Positions 32,951-42,168 are shown, numbered from the stretch's first letter. The stretch: DNA of 64,000 nucleotides from Firmicutes bacterium ASF500 (GCA_000492175.2 CP097573.1:2914001-2978000); one strand, 5' to 3'. Numbers and translations are program-made. The notes: generated by a model from the sequence alone, not told the origin.

Positions 32951-33177
32951 TCCTCCAGAGAAAAGAGGGGGAGTCCCTGCTGATTGGGGACGAGGTGGAG
33001 ATCACCGTCCTGTCCGTGGAGGCCGGTCGGGCCCGCCTGGCCATTCAGGCCCCCCGCAGCGTGACCATTCTGCGCAGCGAACTCAAGGTGGCCGCCGACG
33101 CCAACCGGGAGGCGGCGGACGAGGAGGTCTCGCCGCTGGAGCTTCTGGGCGTTTTAAAGGGACAGGATCCTAAATAA
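32944..33177 (+). CDS. csrA: Carbon storage regulator CsrA
   Basis: 77 residues. [20 protein letters not shown], then [15 protein letters not shown]: the canonical CsrA fold with Leu4 and Arg44 in place. The C-terminal helix after residue 50 is the FliW contact region in Bacillus. It binds GGA motifs and represses translation, classically of flagellin mRNA. It starts within the last codons of fliW (7-nt overlap). A terminator follows, ending the late block. Confidence 0.95.
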   Translation: MLILQRKEGESLLIGDEVEITVLSVEAGRARLAIQAPRSVTILRSELKVAADANREAADEEVSPLELLGVLKGQDPK

Positions 33178-33181
33178 AGGA

Positions 33182-33222
33182 GCGGCCGTGTATCCCTCCG
33201 GATACGCGGCTGTTTTTTTATT
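33182..33222 (+). terminator. Terminator after csrA
   Basis: GCCGTGTATCC-ctcc-GGATACGCGGC followed by seven T. Confidence 0.85.
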
Positions 33223-33311
33223 GGAAGAGATGACGAAAATATTCCAAGTTAAATCCAGCAAGTTCGGGGAAATTTTGGGCGGCTACCGGCCCTGATTTGA
33301 AGATTTTACCA

Positions 33312-33340
33312 TTGAAATCTTCTCCGTAATAAGGTATGAT
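33312..33340 (+). promoter_or_regulatory. Tandem sigma-A promoter 1 of the fla/che operon
   Basis: TTGAAA (33312-33317), 17-bp spacer, TATGAT (33335-33340). Confidence 0.6.
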
Positions 33341-33431
33341 ATTTGCGTTGAGCGTGCGGGCTTTTCGAGGAATTTGCCGCTCCATAGAATGGAGAGGTTC
33401 ATAAATTTTGTGACAACATTTCCTGAAAGCC

Positions 33432-33460
33432 TTGCAATGAGCGGGGATATACGCTATAAT
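33432..33460 (+). promoter_or_regulatory. Tandem sigma-A promoter 2 of the fla/che operon
   Basis: TTGCAA (33432-33437), 17-bp spacer, perfect TATAAT (33455-33460). Confidence 0.7.
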
Positions 33461-33468
33461 TACACTGT

Positions 33469-33528
33469 CTTATCAGCCGCTTTGCCAGGCTGGAGCGGCG
33501 AAAGAAATGTGAAATGCCCGCTGATAAG
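33469..33528 (+). promoter_or_regulatory. Inverted repeat between promoters 2 and 3
   Basis: CTTATCAGC (33469-33477) and GCTGATAAG (33520-33528), perfect 9-bp arms. It lies in the leader of RNA from promoters 1 and 2 and just before promoter 3, so it could act as an operator or an RNA structure. Confidence 0.45.
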
Positions 33529-33531
33529 TCC

Positions 33532-33560
33532 TTGATTTCCGGCGGGGAGTATGATAGAAT
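33532..33560 (+). promoter_or_regulatory. Tandem sigma-A promoter 3 of the fla/che operon
   Basis: TTGATT (33532-33537), 17-bp spacer, TAGAAT (33555-33560), 44 bp before the flgB start. Confidence 0.6.
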
Positions 33561-33603
33561 AAGCACGCGGCTTTTGATGCGCGCTTGAGAGGAGGACTCT
33601 GGA

Positions 33604-33999
33604 ATGGCTGGATATTTATTCTCTAATTCCATGCTGATGCTGGAACGGGCCATGGACTTCCAGTGGACCAAGTTTAACGCCATTTCTGATAATATCGTCA
33701 ACGCGGAGACCCCCGACTATAAGGCGAAGTACGTCACCTTTGAGGAGGCGCTGGACTCCAGCATCCGCAGGTCGATCCGGGCCAGCGACGGACGGAGCTC
33801 CGCGATGCGGTCCGTTCTCAGCTCCGCCCGGCCGGTTGTCCATGTGGCGGAGAACGAGAGTATGCGCATGGACGACAACGGCGTCAACGTTGCAGAGCAG
33901 GAGACCGAGCTGATCCGCAACACCTATCAGATGCAGTACACCATGGACGCGATCAACGGCAAGATTACCCTGCTTCGGACGCTGATCCGGGGGCAGTAA
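33604..33999 (+). CDS. flgB: Flagellar basal-body rod protein FlgB
   Basis: 131 residues. Proximal rod subunit with the N-terminal FQWTKFNAISDNIVNAETPD YKAKY signature and the C-terminal DDNGVNVAEQETELIRNTYQ block of FlgB. First gene of the long fla/che operon. ATG 33604 follows GAGGAGG. Upstream are three tandem sigma-A promoters in a 426-bp gap. Confidence 0.93.
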   Translation: MAGYLFSNSMLMLERAMDFQWTKFNAISDNIVNAETPDYKAKYVTFEEALDSSIRRSIRASDGRSSAMRSVLSSARPVVHVAENESMRMDDNGVNVAEQETELIRNTYQMQYTMDAINGKITLLRTLIRGQ

Positions 34000-34076
34000 T
34001 TGTATTTCTCGCGGCGGGGGCTGAGGCCCCGCGCGGTGTATTCTATATAAAGTACGACAGGTTTGGAGGGGTCGTT

Positions 34077-34538
34077 ATGGCATTTGTCAGCACCATTGAT
34101 GTGATTGGCTCCGGATTTACCGCCCAGCAGCAGCGGCTGGACGTAATTTCTGAGAATATCGTCAATATGAACACCACCCGGACGGAAAACGGGGAGGGCC
34201 CCTACCGCCGGAAAGTGACCGTCTTTGAGGCGGAGGAGCGGGTCAGCCGGTTCCAGGATGTGCTGGAGCGGGCTCGTCTGGGCTCGCCGGTCCGGAGCAC
34301 TCAGAAAAAGGGCGGCGTCCGCGTTGTAGGCGTGGAGGAGGACCCCTCTGATTTCAAGCTGAAGTACGACCCCACCGACCCGGACGCCAACGAGGAGGGC
34401 TATGTGGAGCTGCCCAACGTGGACCTGGTCAAAGAGATCACCGACGGAATGGCGGCCAGTCAGGCGTATTCCGCCAACGTGACAGCATTTAACCTGTTAA
34501 AGAGTGTGATCTCCAAGGGCTTGGAGATCGGCAAGTAA
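34077..34538 (+). CDS. flgC: Flagellar basal-body rod protein FlgC
   Basis: 153 residues. SGFTAQQQRLDVISENIVNM near the start and GYVELPNVDLVKEITDGMAA at the end are the rod-family terminal motifs in the FlgC arrangement. It is preceded by a short GC hairpin in the flgB-flgC gap (about 34011-34033) without a T-run. GGAGGGG lies before the ATG. Works with FlgB and FliE as the proximal rod. Confidence 0.93.
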   Translation: MAFVSTIDVIGSGFTAQQQRLDVISENIVNMNTTRTENGEGPYRRKVTVFEAEERVSRFQDVLERARLGSPVRSTQKKGGVRVVGVEEDPSDFKLKYDPTDPDANEEGYVELPNVDLVKEITDGMAASQAYSANVTAFNLLKSVISKGLEIGK

Positions 34539-34666
34539 GGTTCTAGGTCAGGCCGAGCTTTTGGATGGCGGGCAGCGTCCCGGGGACAAAAATTTGGTCT
34601 GGCCTGGATTTGCGCTGTGGGATGGTGCGGCCACCCCCAATTTTGCCTTTTAAGGAGGAGTTCATC

Positions 34667-34969
34667 ATGGAATTTACCCCTGTTCAACCGATTCGTCCCC
34701 TTTGGGACTCCCTGAGCCAGCCGGAGCAGGCCGGACGGACCCCCGCCGGCACCCTCTTTGCCAACGTGTTTCAGTCGGCCATTGACAACGTGCGGGAGAC
34801 CAGCGCGGTGCAGGCGAACCTGGAATATGAGCTGGCCACCGGGCAGATCGACAACCCGGCGGAGGTGACTCTGGCCGCCAGCAAGGCCAGCACCGCGGCG
34901 ATTCTGCTGATGGAGATGCGGAATAAAGCGGTGGATACCTACAATGAGATTATGCGTATTTCCCTGTAA
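34667..34969 (+). CDS. fliE: Flagellar hook-basal body complex protein FliE
   Basis: 100 residues, normal size. The C-terminal two-thirds matches FliE: FANVFQSAIDNVRETSAVQA and the DNPAEVTLAASKASTAAILL motif. It joins the MS ring (FliF) to the rod. ATG 34667 is set by AAGGAGGAG; an in-frame upstream extension has no family similarity. Confidence 0.92.
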   Translation: MEFTPVQPIRPLWDSLSQPEQAGRTPAGTLFANVFQSAIDNVRETSAVQANLEYELATGQIDNPAEVTLAASKASTAAILLMEMRNKAVDTYNEIMRISL

Positions 34970-35016
34970 AGGGCGCGAGCGTGTGCTTGTAAGATGATTG
35001 GCCGGAGGGATCCAAG

Positions 35017-36699
35017 TTGCAGACAAAGATGAAGGGCCTTTGGGAGAAGGTAAAGGGCTTTTTCAAAAAACTGAATAAGTTGACCCGGATCATACTGGGC
35101 GTCTGCGTGGTGGTTATCCTTGCCGCCATCATCTACGCAGCAACGCAGATGAACAAGGTCGAATACGCGGAGCTGTGCAATAACCTGACCGCGACTGAGA
35201 CCAGCGCCGTGATCGGATTTTTGAATGACAAGGGCGTAACGGATTATAAGATATTAGACGACAAGATTTTGGTGCCGGCGGGCCGGGAAACTCAGCTTCA
35301 GGTTGAGATTGTCACATCCCGGCTGCTGAACAACGGCTTCCTGTATGAAACCTATTTCGACAAGACGGGAAGCTTCTCCACCGAGGCGGAACGGAAAGAG
35401 GCCATGCGCATCGCCACCGAGGAGAAGCTGGCCGCCATGATCCGTATGCTGGACGGCATCCAGGACGCTCAGGTGACCATCAGTCTGGGGACTGACCGGA
35501 ACTATGTTCTGGACCCCCAGACCAGCAAATCCACTGCGGCGGTGATAGTTACACCGGAGAGCAATCAGTTGCTGAGCGCCGATATGGTGGAGTCCATCCG
35601 CTATATGGTGTCCCACAGTGTGAAGGAGCTGGATATCGGCGACGTCGCCGTCTCGGATACATACGGCAATCCATACACCGGAAACGGTACCGCCCAGAGC
35701 AGCGACGCCAGCGCGTTGAAGCTTCAGTTTGAGCAGGAGACCAACAACAAGGTCCGCCGTGAGGTGATGGAGGCCCTGGAATCCATTTATGGCCCGGGCA
35801 ACGTAAAGGTGGCCGTCAATACCACCGTGAACGTGGACCGGGAGGTCATTGAGGATACCACCTATTCTCAGCCCGAGGGCGCTGCGAACAACGGCGGCCT
35901 GATCGGCAGCCAGAAGTATTTCTGGGAGATCATCCGGGAGGAAGGAATTGAGTCCACAGGCGGCGTGGTAGGCGCCGGGCCCAACTCCGACCTTGAGACT
36001 TATCCCGATATCGACACCGAGCTCAACGGCGACGAGAACCTGGCTACCGGGAGCGGTGAGATTGACCACAAGGTGAACACCACCGTGACCCAGCGGGAGG
36101 TGCTGGCCGGCACCGTGACCGACGTGAAGGTGGCCGTCACCATCAACCAGAACTCTCCCAACGCGGGAGCCCTCACCGTGGACCAGCTGGTGGACCATGT
36201 AGGCACCGCCTCGGGCATCGGAGCCATCGACCGAAACGACCCCATCTCTGTGGGCCGGGTATCCGTGGTTCTCGCGCCCTTCTTCGAGGAGGAACCCGAG
36301 CCTCCCGTGGCTCCCGTCCCGCCCGGAGAGATCCTGCCTGGCGTACCCAACTGGATGATCTACGCCGCGGCGGCCGGACTGCTCCTGTTTGTCATTCTGG
36401 TAATTCTCATTATCCTTCTGCTGCGCAGGAGAAAGCGGAAGAAGCTGGAGAAGCAGCTGGCCCTGGAGGCCGAGCAGCGGGCGGCGGAGGAAGCCGCCGC
36501 AGCCGAGGAGGCCGCAGCGGCGGCGGCGGCAGCTGCGGTCATTGAGGCGGCCCCTACTGGCGGCGCCGATATTATGGAGGTCAACACCGAGAAGAGCATG
36601 GAGCTGCGTAAGATGGTCCGGCAGTTCGCCCAGAACAATCCGGAGATCGCGGCTCAGATGGTGCGGGCCTGGCTGAAGGGAGAGGAAACCAGTGCCTGA
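35017..36699 (+). CDS. fliF: Flagellar MS-ring protein FliF
   Basis: 560 residues. Two membrane segments (about 24-43 and 445-470) enclose the periplasm-side ring-building domains (VPAGRETQLQVEIVTSRLLN, the YscJ/FliF-type RBM). The extreme C-terminus (EKSMELRKMVRQFAQNNPEI) is the FliG-binding segment. An Ala/Glu-rich stretch of about 25 residues precedes it. The start is taken as TTG 35017, 7 bases after GGAGGG; ATG 35029 would be too far from the ribosome binding site. The stop overlaps the fliG start. Confidence 0.92.
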   Translation: MQTKMKGLWEKVKGFFKKLNKLTRIILGVCVVVILAAIIYAATQMNKVEYAELCNNLTATETSAVIGFLNDKGVTDYKILDDKILVPAGRETQLQVEIVTSRLLNNGFLYETYFDKTGSFSTEAERKEAMRIATEEKLAAMIRMLDGIQDAQVTISLGTDRNYVLDPQTSKSTAAVIVTPESNQLLSADMVESIRYMVSHSVKELDIGDVAVSDTYGNPYTGNGTAQSSDASALKLQFEQETNNKVRREVMEALESIYGPGNVKVAVNTTVNVDREVIEDTTYSQPEGAANNGGLIGSQKYFWEIIREEGIESTGGVVGAGPNSDLETYPDIDTELNGDENLATGSGEIDHKVNTTVTQREVLAGTVTDVKVAVTINQNSPNAGALTVDQLVDHVGTASGIGAIDRNDPISVGRVSVVLAPFFEEEPEPPVAPVPPGEILPGVPNWMIYAAAAGLLLFVILVILIILLLRRRKRKKLEKQLALEAEQRAAEEAAAAEEAAAAAAAAAVIEAAPTGGADIMEVNTEKSMELRKMVRQFAQNNPEIAAQMVRAWLKGEETSA

Positions 36700-37708
36700 G
36701 GCGATTAAAACTGAATTGACCCCTCCCCAGAAGGCGGCAGCTGTGATCGTCTCCCTGGGCGCGGATAAGGCGTCCGGCCTCTACCAATACATGGAGGCTG
36801 AGGAGATCGAGGCCCTCACCCTGGAGGTGGCCCGGCTGGGTATGCTGGACTCGGAACAGACCGAGGCCGTGCTGACAGAGTTTTATCAGAACTGTATGAC
36901 CAGCAAGGCGGTCACCGAGGGCGGCCTGGAGTACGCCAGGACCGTCCTGGAGAAGGCTTTCGGCAATCAGACCGCCCTGGCCCTGCTGGAGAAGGTGACC
37001 AAGTCCCTGAAAAACCGGGAATTCGCTTTCCTGGACAAGGCGGATGTCAAGTCCCTGTTCTCCGCCCTCCAGAACGAGCGTCCTCAGACGGTGGCCCTGG
37101 TTCTTTCCTACGTGGACCCGGACAAGGCGGCCGGCGTCATCGAGCAGCTGGAGCCCCAGCGGCAGATCAGAGTTGTGGAGGCCATCGCCACCATGGAGAG
37201 CGCCTCCCCTACCGCCATCAAGACGGTGGAGGCCGAGATGGAGCGCAAGTTCTCCAGCATTATTACCCAGTCCAACGTCAAGGTGGGCGGCATAGACTAT
37301 GTGGCGGGCATCATGAACAACCTGGACCGCTCCAGCGAGAAGTCCATCTTCGACGGCCTGTCCGCCCACAACGCCGACTTGGCGGACGAGATCCGCAAGC
37401 GGATGTTCGTCTTCGAGGATATTATCACCATGGACGACCGCTCTGTGCAGCGCTTCGTCCGGGACTGCGACCCCAAGGACCTGGTCCTGGCCCTGAAGAC
37501 GGCCAATACCGACGTAGCCAGCAAGCTGTTTACCAACATGTCCGCCCGTATGGCCGAGAGTATCCGGGACGACCTGGAGGTGACCACCAACGTCCGTATG
37601 AAGGACGTGGAGGACGCCCAACAGCGTATCGTCAGCGTCATCCGGGATTTGGAGGAACGAAACGAGATCATCATCATGAAGGGCGGAAAGGACGATATCA
37701 TTGCGTAA
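36692..37708 (+). CDS. fliG: Flagellar motor switch protein FliG
   Basis: 338 residues. N-terminal FliF-binding domain (LTPPQKAAAVIVSLGADKAS), middle domain with the EHPQ-like NERPQTVALVLSYVDPDKAA, and the C-terminal torque domain FEDIITMDDRSVQRFVRDCD with the charged residues that face MotA. Starts with GTG 36692, overlapping fliF by 8 bases, after GAGAGGA. Full length. Confidence 0.95.
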   Translation: MPEAIKTELTPPQKAAAVIVSLGADKASGLYQYMEAEEIEALTLEVARLGMLDSEQTEAVLTEFYQNCMTSKAVTEGGLEYARTVLEKAFGNQTALALLEKVTKSLKNREFAFLDKADVKSLFSALQNERPQTVALVLSYVDPDKAAGVIEQLEPQRQIRVVEAIATMESASPTAIKTVEAEMERKFSSIITQSNVKVGGIDYVAGIMNNLDRSSEKSIFDGLSAHNADLADEIRKRMFVFEDIITMDDRSVQRFVRDCDPKDLVLALKTANTDVASKLFTNMSARMAESIRDDLEVTTNVRMKDVEDAQQRIVSVIRDLEERNEIIIMKGGKDDIIA

Positions 37709-38561
37709 CATCCTGAAAGGCTTCCTTGAGCCCAAGGCGGAAAATTATATACTCCCCGTCGCCAGCGAGATCGAGATGGAGGAGGACCCCCTTCCCGTCC
37801 CCGAGGAGGAGCCGGAGGCGGAGTTCTTCGACTTCACCGTGGGGGGCGAGGGCGAGCCGGAGGTCCAGGAGGACGGACCGGCCAAAGAGAGGCCCAGGGA
37901 GCCCGAGACCCCGGTACACTACGCCCAGCTCCAGGCCGAGCTGATTCTGAACCAGGCCCGGGAGGAGGCGGAGGCGCTTCTGAACCAGGCCCGGGAGCAG
38001 GCCCAGAGCGAGATTGAGGAGATTCGCGCCGGGGCCAGGGACGAGGGCTACCGGGACGGCTACGCCCAGGGCATCGCCAAGGCCATGGACGACGCGGTCC
38101 GGGACCGGGAGGAGACTGCCGCCCGGATGGAGCAGGATGTGAAGGCCTTTTTGGAAAAGGCCTCCCTGGCCCGGGAGGAGCTGATCCTCCAGAGCCGGGA
38201 CGAGCTGGTGGAGCTGTGCCTGTCCATCGCCGAGAAGGTGGTGCGGGTCAGCCTGAAGAGCAGCGCCGAGGTCATCGTCCGCATGATTCAGACCGCAACC
38301 GAACGGATGCGCAGGCAGGAGTGGGTACACATCTATATCTCCGGCTGCGACACCCGCCAGGTGGCAAAGATATCCCCGGCGCTGACCAGCACGCTGGGCG
38401 CACTGAGCCAGCATATCAAGGTAGTCCCCATGGAGGACGACGAGAGCGGAACCTGTATTGTGGAGACCCCGGAGGAGATTGTGGATGCCAGCGTGTCCAC
38501 CCAGATGTCCAATATCCGGGATGTGCTCCACGACCAGCTGGGCGCCCTGTGGCCCCAGTAA
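37701..38561 (+). CDS. fliH: Flagellar assembly protein FliH
   Basis: 286 residues. A long acidic N-terminal part (EEDPLPVPEEEPEAEFFDF), a heptad-like helix with alanine/glutamate repeats (ELILNQAREEAEALLNQARE) and the conserved C-terminal domain (SCLSIAEKVVR-type LCLSIAEKVVRVSLKSSAEV). It holds the FliI ATPase at the export gate. The start is TTG 37701, overlapping fliG by 8 bases, so translation is coupled. Confidence 0.88.
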   Translation: MRNILKGFLEPKAENYILPVASEIEMEEDPLPVPEEEPEAEFFDFTVGGEGEPEVQEDGPAKERPREPETPVHYAQLQAELILNQAREEAEALLNQAREQAQSEIEEIRAGARDEGYRDGYAQGIAKAMDDAVRDREETAARMEQDVKAFLEKASLAREELILQSRDELVELCLSIAEKVVRVSLKSSAEVIVRMIQTATERMRRQEWVHIYISGCDTRQVAKISPALTSTLGALSQHIKVVPMEDDESGTCIVETPEEIVDASVSTQMSNIRDVLHDQLGALWPQ

Positions 38562-38577
38562 GATAAGGAGAGACCCC

Positions 38578-39879
38578 GTGTTTCGTGAGCTGATCCCCGC
38601 TGTCCGTTCCGCTGAAACGGTGGGCCGGACGGGAAAAATTGAGAATATTGTGGGCATGTCCATTGAGGCCTCCGGCGGCCGGGCCGCCGGAGGCGATATC
38701 TGCCGCATCTATTCCAACGAGTCCGGCGGTCAGATTCCCGCTGAGGTGGTGGGCTTCAAAAATGACCACATCCTGTTAATGCCCTATGCCAACATGAGCG
38801 GCATTTCCGCGGGCAACTTTGTCCGCAACACCGGCAAGCGGCTGACCCTTCCGGTGGGACCCTTTCTGCGGGGCCGGGTGATCAACGCTCTAGGCCAGCC
38901 CATCGACGGGTTGGAGCCCTTCCAGCGGGCAGACACCTTCTCTGTGGACAGCACCTATATCAACCCCATGGCCCGCCCCCCCATTCGGGAACGGATGGAG
39001 TTCGGCGTCAAAGCCATTGACAGCCTCCTCACCATCGGCAAGGGCCAGCGTATCGGAATCTTCGCCGGCTCCGGCGTGGGCAAATCCACCCTGATGGGGA
39101 TGATCGCCAAGAATGTGAAGGCGGACATCAATGTGATTGCCCTGGTGGGCGAGCGCGGTCGAGAGGTTTTGGAGTTCATGCAGAAGGACCTGGGGGAGGA
39201 GGGCATGCGCCGCTCCGTGCTGGTGGTCGCCACCAGCGACCAGCCCGCCATGCTGCGGATGAAATGCCCCAGCGTGGCCACCAGCATCGCCGAGTACTTC
39301 TCCGGTCAGGGCTACGACGTTCTGCTGATGATGGACTCCCTCACCCGTTTCGCGATGGCCCAGCGGGAGATCGGCCTGGCCATCGGTGAGCCGCCGGTAG
39401 CCAGAGGCTACACGCCCTCGATGTACGCTGAGATGCCCAAGCTGCTGGAGCGCAGCGGAAACTTTCAAAAGGGCTCCATCACCGGGGTATACACCGTGCT
39501 GGTGGAGGGCGACGACACCAACGAGCCCATCGCCGACACGGTCCGGGGCATTTTGGACGGTCACATCGTTCTGTCCCGCCAGCTAGCCAACTCCAACCAC
39601 TTCCCCGCTATCGACGTGGGGGCCAGCATCTCCCGTCTGATGGTGGAGATCGTCTCCCCGGAGCACCGGGCCCTGGCCTCCAAGCTGAGAGACATTATGG
39701 GCGTCTATGAAAAAAATTCGGACCTGGTGTCCATCGGCGCGTACAAGGCGGGCGCCAACCGCAAGCTGGACTACGCGCTGACCAAGATCGACGCCATCAA
39801 TCAGTTTTTGATGCAGGGCACCGATGAGGCTTTCACCTATGAGGAAAGTCTGAACGAGCTGGAGCGTATCCTGCAATGA
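38578..39879 (+). CDS. fliI: Flagellum-specific ATPase FliI
   Basis: 433 residues. Walker A GSGVGKST (residues 164-171), Walker B VLLMMDSLTRFAMAQREIGL and the ERSGNFQKGSITGVYTVLVE region of type III ATPases. Energises unfolding and chaperone release of export substrates. GTG 38578 is chosen because AAGGAG precedes it by 7 bases; no better ATG exists nearby. Follows fliH by 16 bp. Confidence 0.95.
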   Translation: MFRELIPAVRSAETVGRTGKIENIVGMSIEASGGRAAGGDICRIYSNESGGQIPAEVVGFKNDHILLMPYANMSGISAGNFVRNTGKRLTLPVGPFLRGRVINALGQPIDGLEPFQRADTFSVDSTYINPMARPPIRERMEFGVKAIDSLLTIGKGQRIGIFAGSGVGKSTLMGMIAKNVKADINVIALVGERGREVLEFMQKDLGEEGMRRSVLVVATSDQPAMLRMKCPSVATSIAEYFSGQGYDVLLMMDSLTRFAMAQREIGLAIGEPPVARGYTPSMYAEMPKLLERSGNFQKGSITGVYTVLVEGDDTNEPIADTVRGILDGHIVLSRQLANSNHFPAIDVGASISRLMVEIVSPEHRALASKLRDIMGVYEKNSDLVSIGAYKAGANRKLDYALTKIDAINQFLMQGTDEAFTYEESLNELERILQ

Positions 39880-39895
39880 GGAGTGAATCACACAG

Positions 39896-40348
39896 ATGAA
39901 AAAATTCCGCTTCTCTCTGGAGACGGTTTTGGACTATAAGCAGCAGGCTCTGGACGCCCTCCGGGCGGAGCACGGCGTGATCCTGGCCCAGGTGAGGGCG
40001 CAGGAGGATGTGGTGGACGGTCTGGAGGGGGAGCATGGGAACGTGAACGAGGAGTTCTCCCGGCGCAAGCTGGAGGGAATCACCATTCTGGACGCGATGA
40101 ACTACGAGCAGTACCTCCGGGCGCTGGAGCGTGAGATTCAGGAGGAGCGGCGCAAGCTGGCGATTCTCCGGCGCAGAGAGGAGCAGAAGCGGACCCAGGT
40201 GGTAGAGGCCAGAAAGGAGACCGCCACCCTGGAGAAGCTGAAGGAGCACAAGCTGGACGACTACCGCAAGGCGGAGCAGAAGGCTGAGGAGCAGCTCATT
40301 GAGGAGTTTGTCTCCACCACCCGCGCCATGGCGGCGATGGGTATGTAA
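39896..40348 (+). CDS. fliJ: Flagellar export protein FliJ
   Basis: 150 residues of nearly continuous coiled coil, starting MKKFRFSLETVLDYKQQALD, the usual FliJ N-terminus. It is the rotor-like stalk between the FliI ring and FlhA and escorts empty chaperones. GAGGAG precedes the ATG; the gene follows fliI by 16 bp. Confidence 0.9.
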   Translation: MKKFRFSLETVLDYKQQALDALRAEHGVILAQVRAQEDVVDGLEGEHGNVNEEFSRRKLEGITILDAMNYEQYLRALEREIQEERRKLAILRRREEQKRTQVVEARKETATLEKLKEHKLDDYRKAEQKAEEQLIEEFVSTTRAMAAMGM

Positions 40349-40405
40349 ACGGGAGCAGCACGATTTCGTGTTTCTCTATATAGTCGCGGAAAGGAGGTGA
40401 TCGCG

Positions 40406-40933
40406 ATGAGCACGCCACTTTCATTCTGTGACATCAGCACACGCTTTGGGCAGATGCCCGCTCCCCAGAGAAGCATCGAGGAGCAGACTGGCTGGAACCC
40501 CGACCTGCTTTTCAAGGACTATCTGAACAAGGTCCGCCGGCATCGGAAGGAACAGGAGGAGCACGCCGCCGAGGATGCCCTGCTGGCCGTGATTGACGCC
40601 ATGAACACCCGGGATAAAGACCGGAATGTGGACCCGGAGAAGGTCGCGGCGGAATCCTTGATGCGGGCCGGACCGTCGGTTCAGCAGTCGGAGAAGTTCC
40701 AGGAGCTTCGGGAAAAATCTGGCGGGAAGATCGACATTACCGTCATGCCGGAGATCCGGGCTTTGATGATGTGTCTGAGCAGCACGTCTATGTTCAGGCA
40801 TATGGACGAAATTCAGGAAAACACCGACAAAGCCCTGGAGGAGCAAGCTGAGGAGGAAGAGCGGTTGAAGGTCACAGAAGCGCGCGGTCCCAGCGAGATC
40901 AGCGACCCCAACGAAGTAAAGAAGGAGGTGTAA
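40406..40933 (+). CDS. Unknown flagellar-operon protein between fliJ and fliK
   Basis: 175 residues, soluble, no signal peptide or membrane segment. Mostly charged helix: EEQTGWNPDLLFKDYLNKVR at the start, a small hydrophobic core PEIRALMMCLSSTSMFRHMD near 118-137, then a Glu-rich tail. I do not recognise a family. In Bacillus this slot holds YlxF (MotE-like, with a membrane segment); this protein lacks one, so it is not an obvious equivalent. A perfect AAGGAGGTGATCGCG ribosome binding site precedes the ATG. It may be a lineage-specific export or hook-length accessory (inference from position). Confidence 0.65.
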   Translation: MSTPLSFCDISTRFGQMPAPQRSIEEQTGWNPDLLFKDYLNKVRRHRKEQEEHAAEDALLAVIDAMNTRDKDRNVDPEKVAAESLMRAGPSVQQSEKFQELREKSGGKIDITVMPEIRALMMCLSSTSMFRHMDEIQENTDKALEEQAEEEERLKVTEARGPSEISDPNEVKKEV

Positions 40934-40939
40934 GAGACC

Positions 40940-42154
40940 ATGATAATGAATGACAGAATGACGGCAAACCAGATGCAGGCCGCCGCCGCGATGGCCGCGC
41001 CGGTGATTCAGCTCCGGGACAACTCCAGCCAGCCCGCCAAAACGGAAAAGGGCGAGAGCTTCCAGGACCTGATGGATAAGGCCAAGGACCAGCAGGTGGA
41101 GGCTCCCAAGAAGGAGGAGGCCGTCGAGACCAGAGACCCCGCCCAGAAGGTGGAGAGCCCCCGTAAGGTCACGGTGACCCGGAACGAGGACGGCAGCGAG
41201 ACCCAGTCGGTGCAGCTGGCTGTTCAGGAGGCCGCTATGCTGGCTGCGGGCTATGCTCAGATGTCCCCGCCCCAGGAGGACGGGATTGCCTGGCTGGCCA
41301 TGCCTGTGGAGGAGAACAGCGAGAACCTCGCGGCGCCTGTGGATGCAGTGCAGGACCAGCGAGCCCTGTTCCTGGACAACGAATGGGTGGTCGAGCCCAC
41401 GCCGGAGGTGGCCGTTGCTCTGGAGGAGGTGCTCGAGGAGCACAACGACCCCACCCTGGCCGACAGCATTTTGAGCGAGCTGGAGCGTAAGATTCAGAAC
41501 GCGGTGCTGAAGCCTGAGACCGACACGGCGGCTGACGCCGGGGACGAGGTGGACCCCGCCGATTATGCCGGCGCGAGCCCCCGCTATTTCCACGCGGTGG
41601 AGCGCAGCTCCAAGGAGGAGGACGATTCCAGCGGGCTGGCCCGGATGATGATGTCCTCTCAGGAGAAGCTGTTCCAGGACGTGGACGGTACCCCCATCAA
41701 GGTGGGCGAGCCCTTTGAACTGGACACCCGGGACGCCGATATGGACGTGCAGCTGGCTGACGCCATCCGCTCCGCGGCCATTCAGGACCTGAGACAGCTG
41801 GAGGTTCAGCTCAGCCCCGCGAACCTGGGCACCGTGACCATCAAGCTGACCCAGACCTCAGACGGCGTGCTGTCGGTGATTATGCACACCAGCAACGCCA
41901 AGACGGCCGCTCTGCTCAGCGAGCACCTGGACGGACTGAGCCAGGCGCTTCAGAGCTTTAACCAGGGCCAGGAGGTCCGGGTAGCGGTGCAGTACAACGA
42001 GGAGAGCCAGCAGAGCCAGTACCAGCAGGCTGACCCCGACGGGCACAACGGCCAGCAGCGGCAGCAGGAGCGCCACCCCGAGGAGCAGGAGAGCGGCGAG
42101 GATTTTGTCCAGCGGCTGCGCCTGGGCCTGGTCGGAGTGGAAGACGAGGCGTAA
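40940..42154 (+). CDS. fliK: Flagellar hook-length control protein FliK
   Basis: 404 residues. The conserved C-terminal domain contains LEVQLSPANLGTVTIKLTQT and LSEHLDGLSQALQSFNQGQE, as in FliK, which switches export specificity when the hook is complete. The N-terminal 270 residues are variable and Glu/Asp/Gln-rich; the tail has a QQ-rich stretch. AAGGAGGTG of the preceding gene serves as ribosome binding site for ATG 40940. Position directly before flgD supports the call. Confidence 0.88.
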   Translation: MIMNDRMTANQMQAAAAMAAPVIQLRDNSSQPAKTEKGESFQDLMDKAKDQQVEAPKKEEAVETRDPAQKVESPRKVTVTRNEDGSETQSVQLAVQEAAMLAAGYAQMSPPQEDGIAWLAMPVEENSENLAAPVDAVQDQRALFLDNEWVVEPTPEVAVALEEVLEEHNDPTLADSILSELERKIQNAVLKPETDTAADAGDEVDPADYAGASPRYFHAVERSSKEEDDSSGLARMMMSSQEKLFQDVDGTPIKVGEPFELDTRDADMDVQLADAIRSAAIQDLRQLEVQLSPANLGTVTIKLTQTSDGVLSVIMHTSNAKTAALLSEHLDGLSQALQSFNQGQEVRVAVQYNEESQQSQYQQADPDGHNGQQRQQERHPEEQESGEDFVQRLRLGLVGVEDEA

Positions 42155-42168
42155 AGGAGTGAGTAATT

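Noticed and set aside
33345..33354. GCGTTGAGCG in the flgB promoter region equals a 10-base stretch of the guide-RNA candidate (16177-16186, minus strand)
   Set aside because: A 10-base match between two chosen regions is near chance level, and the stretch lies inside the predicted scaffold hairpin, not in the guide position.
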